The notes below the pieces were generated by a model. It was not told the origin of the DNA. It searched no databases and saw nothing but the letters and a program-made list of their open reading frames with translations. The translations under genes and the position numbers were made by a program. Below, one piece after another: positions 63,825-64,000 of a stretch of 64,000 nucleotides of DNA (its first letter is position 1; each line of letters starts with the position of its first letter). Origin of the DNA: Saprospiraceae bacterium (GTDB lineage: Bacteria; Bacteroidota; Bacteroidia; Chitinophagales; Saprospiraceae); contig JANQQI010000027.1 of NCBI GenBank assembly GCA_028285085.1, positions 27,794 through 91,793 on the forward strand, in the 5' to 3' direction.

Positions 63825-64000
63825 ATGAAAATTTGGCGTATACTCTTCATTTCGTTGATCATTGGGGCATCCTGGATGGATGCGTTAGCGCAGCAAACTT
63901 CCAGCAATCCTTTTGAGGTGCGTGAGCTGCCGGAAACGGCTACCTCGGATGAAGCTACGCCTGCTTCTGCCAATCCTTTTGAGCTGGAACGCCCCCAAGT
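63825..64000 (+). CDS. Start of a secreted or membrane protein (3' end outside window)
   Basis: 58 codons are visible, beginning with a signal peptide (MKIWRILFISLIIGASWMDA, then LAQQ). The next part is Ser/Thr/Ala/Glu-rich with a repeated motif 'SNPFEV' and 'ANPFEL'. I cannot name the family from this. It lies 23 bp after the structured terminator at 63728-63802. Confidence 0.7.
   Translation, partial: MKIWRILFISLIIGASWMDALAQQTSSNPFEVRELPETATSDEATPASANPFELERPQ

Noticed and set aside
1..64000. tRNA, rRNA, CRISPR array, replication origin or phage genes
   Set aside because: I looked for cloverleaf structures, direct-repeat/spacer patterns and phage structural genes and saw none; a tRNAscan or Infernal run would settle the RNA genes.

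Overview
The window looks like chromosomal DNA of a member of the Bacteroidota, most likely a marine Saprospiria-type bacterium of the Lewinella/Saprospira kind. The evidence is a type A and a type B type IX secretion (T9SS) sorting domain, a GldN-like protein, a TonB-dependent receptor, many lipoproteins, DUF6090, DUF547 and DUF1573 proteins, membrane-anchored AraC-type regulators, and several -7 promoter elements of the TAnnTTTG kind. The genus is an inference; there is no rRNA or tRNA gene to settle it.

Layout. 1-11.2 kb: the end of a TonB-dependent receptor, a long gap with two hairpins, an LpxH-like phosphoesterase overlapping a stand-alone winged-helix protein, a MazG-like pyrophosphohydrolase, an MscS channel, an ECF sigma factor overlapping a membrane-anchored beta-barrel protein, then a DUF547 lipoprotein, smpB, a YbjQ protein and a dipeptidyl-peptidase IV. 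11.6-15.9 kb: a tight five-gene cluster of two lipoproteins with repeated 'LLxRxP' modules, a Tat-exported DUF1501-like protein, a lipoprotein resembling planctomycete cytochrome C domains (C-x4-C-H), and an Ig-like lipoprotein. This is a Bacteroidota relative of the planctomycete DUF1549/DUF1501/PSCyt sets and the best protein-coding candidate for an undescribed system. 16.3-21.1 kb: an ScfR-like regulator divergent from a membrane-bound MutS homologue, then a PaiB/GNAT pair. 21.6-31.1 kb: one gene for a 3152-residue secreted protein with three tandem-repeat arrays, ending in a T9SS type B domain.

31.2-42.3 kb: an esterase, an M28 peptidase with a glycogen-binding-like domain, a DUF4932 metallopeptidase, a hypothetical protein, a membrane AraC regulator, a run of small genes and a SUMF1-family protein. 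42.4-49.6 kb is a rearranged zone: a GldN-like gene and its broken copy exactly 6000 bp away bracket IS481 and IS1182 remnants, a TolB-N/TPR/AraC hybrid regulator, an outer-membrane protein, a serine-hydrolase remnant and an adenylate cyclase. 49.7-64 kb: an AraC regulator, M16 peptidase, secreted nuclease/phosphatase, M20 amidohydrolase, amine oxidase, DJ-1-like lipoprotein, T9SS type A protein, a two-component system, a DUF1573 protein and the start of a further secreted protein.

One non-coding signal runs across the accessory part: a family of 165-243 bp elements with terminal inverted repeats (37.8, 46.0, 57.5 kb, plus a minimal form at 53.5 kb). Their ends and internal hairpins differ in sequence between copies but keep base pairing. 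By eye this is compensatory change, so the family looks like a structured MITE or RNA element.
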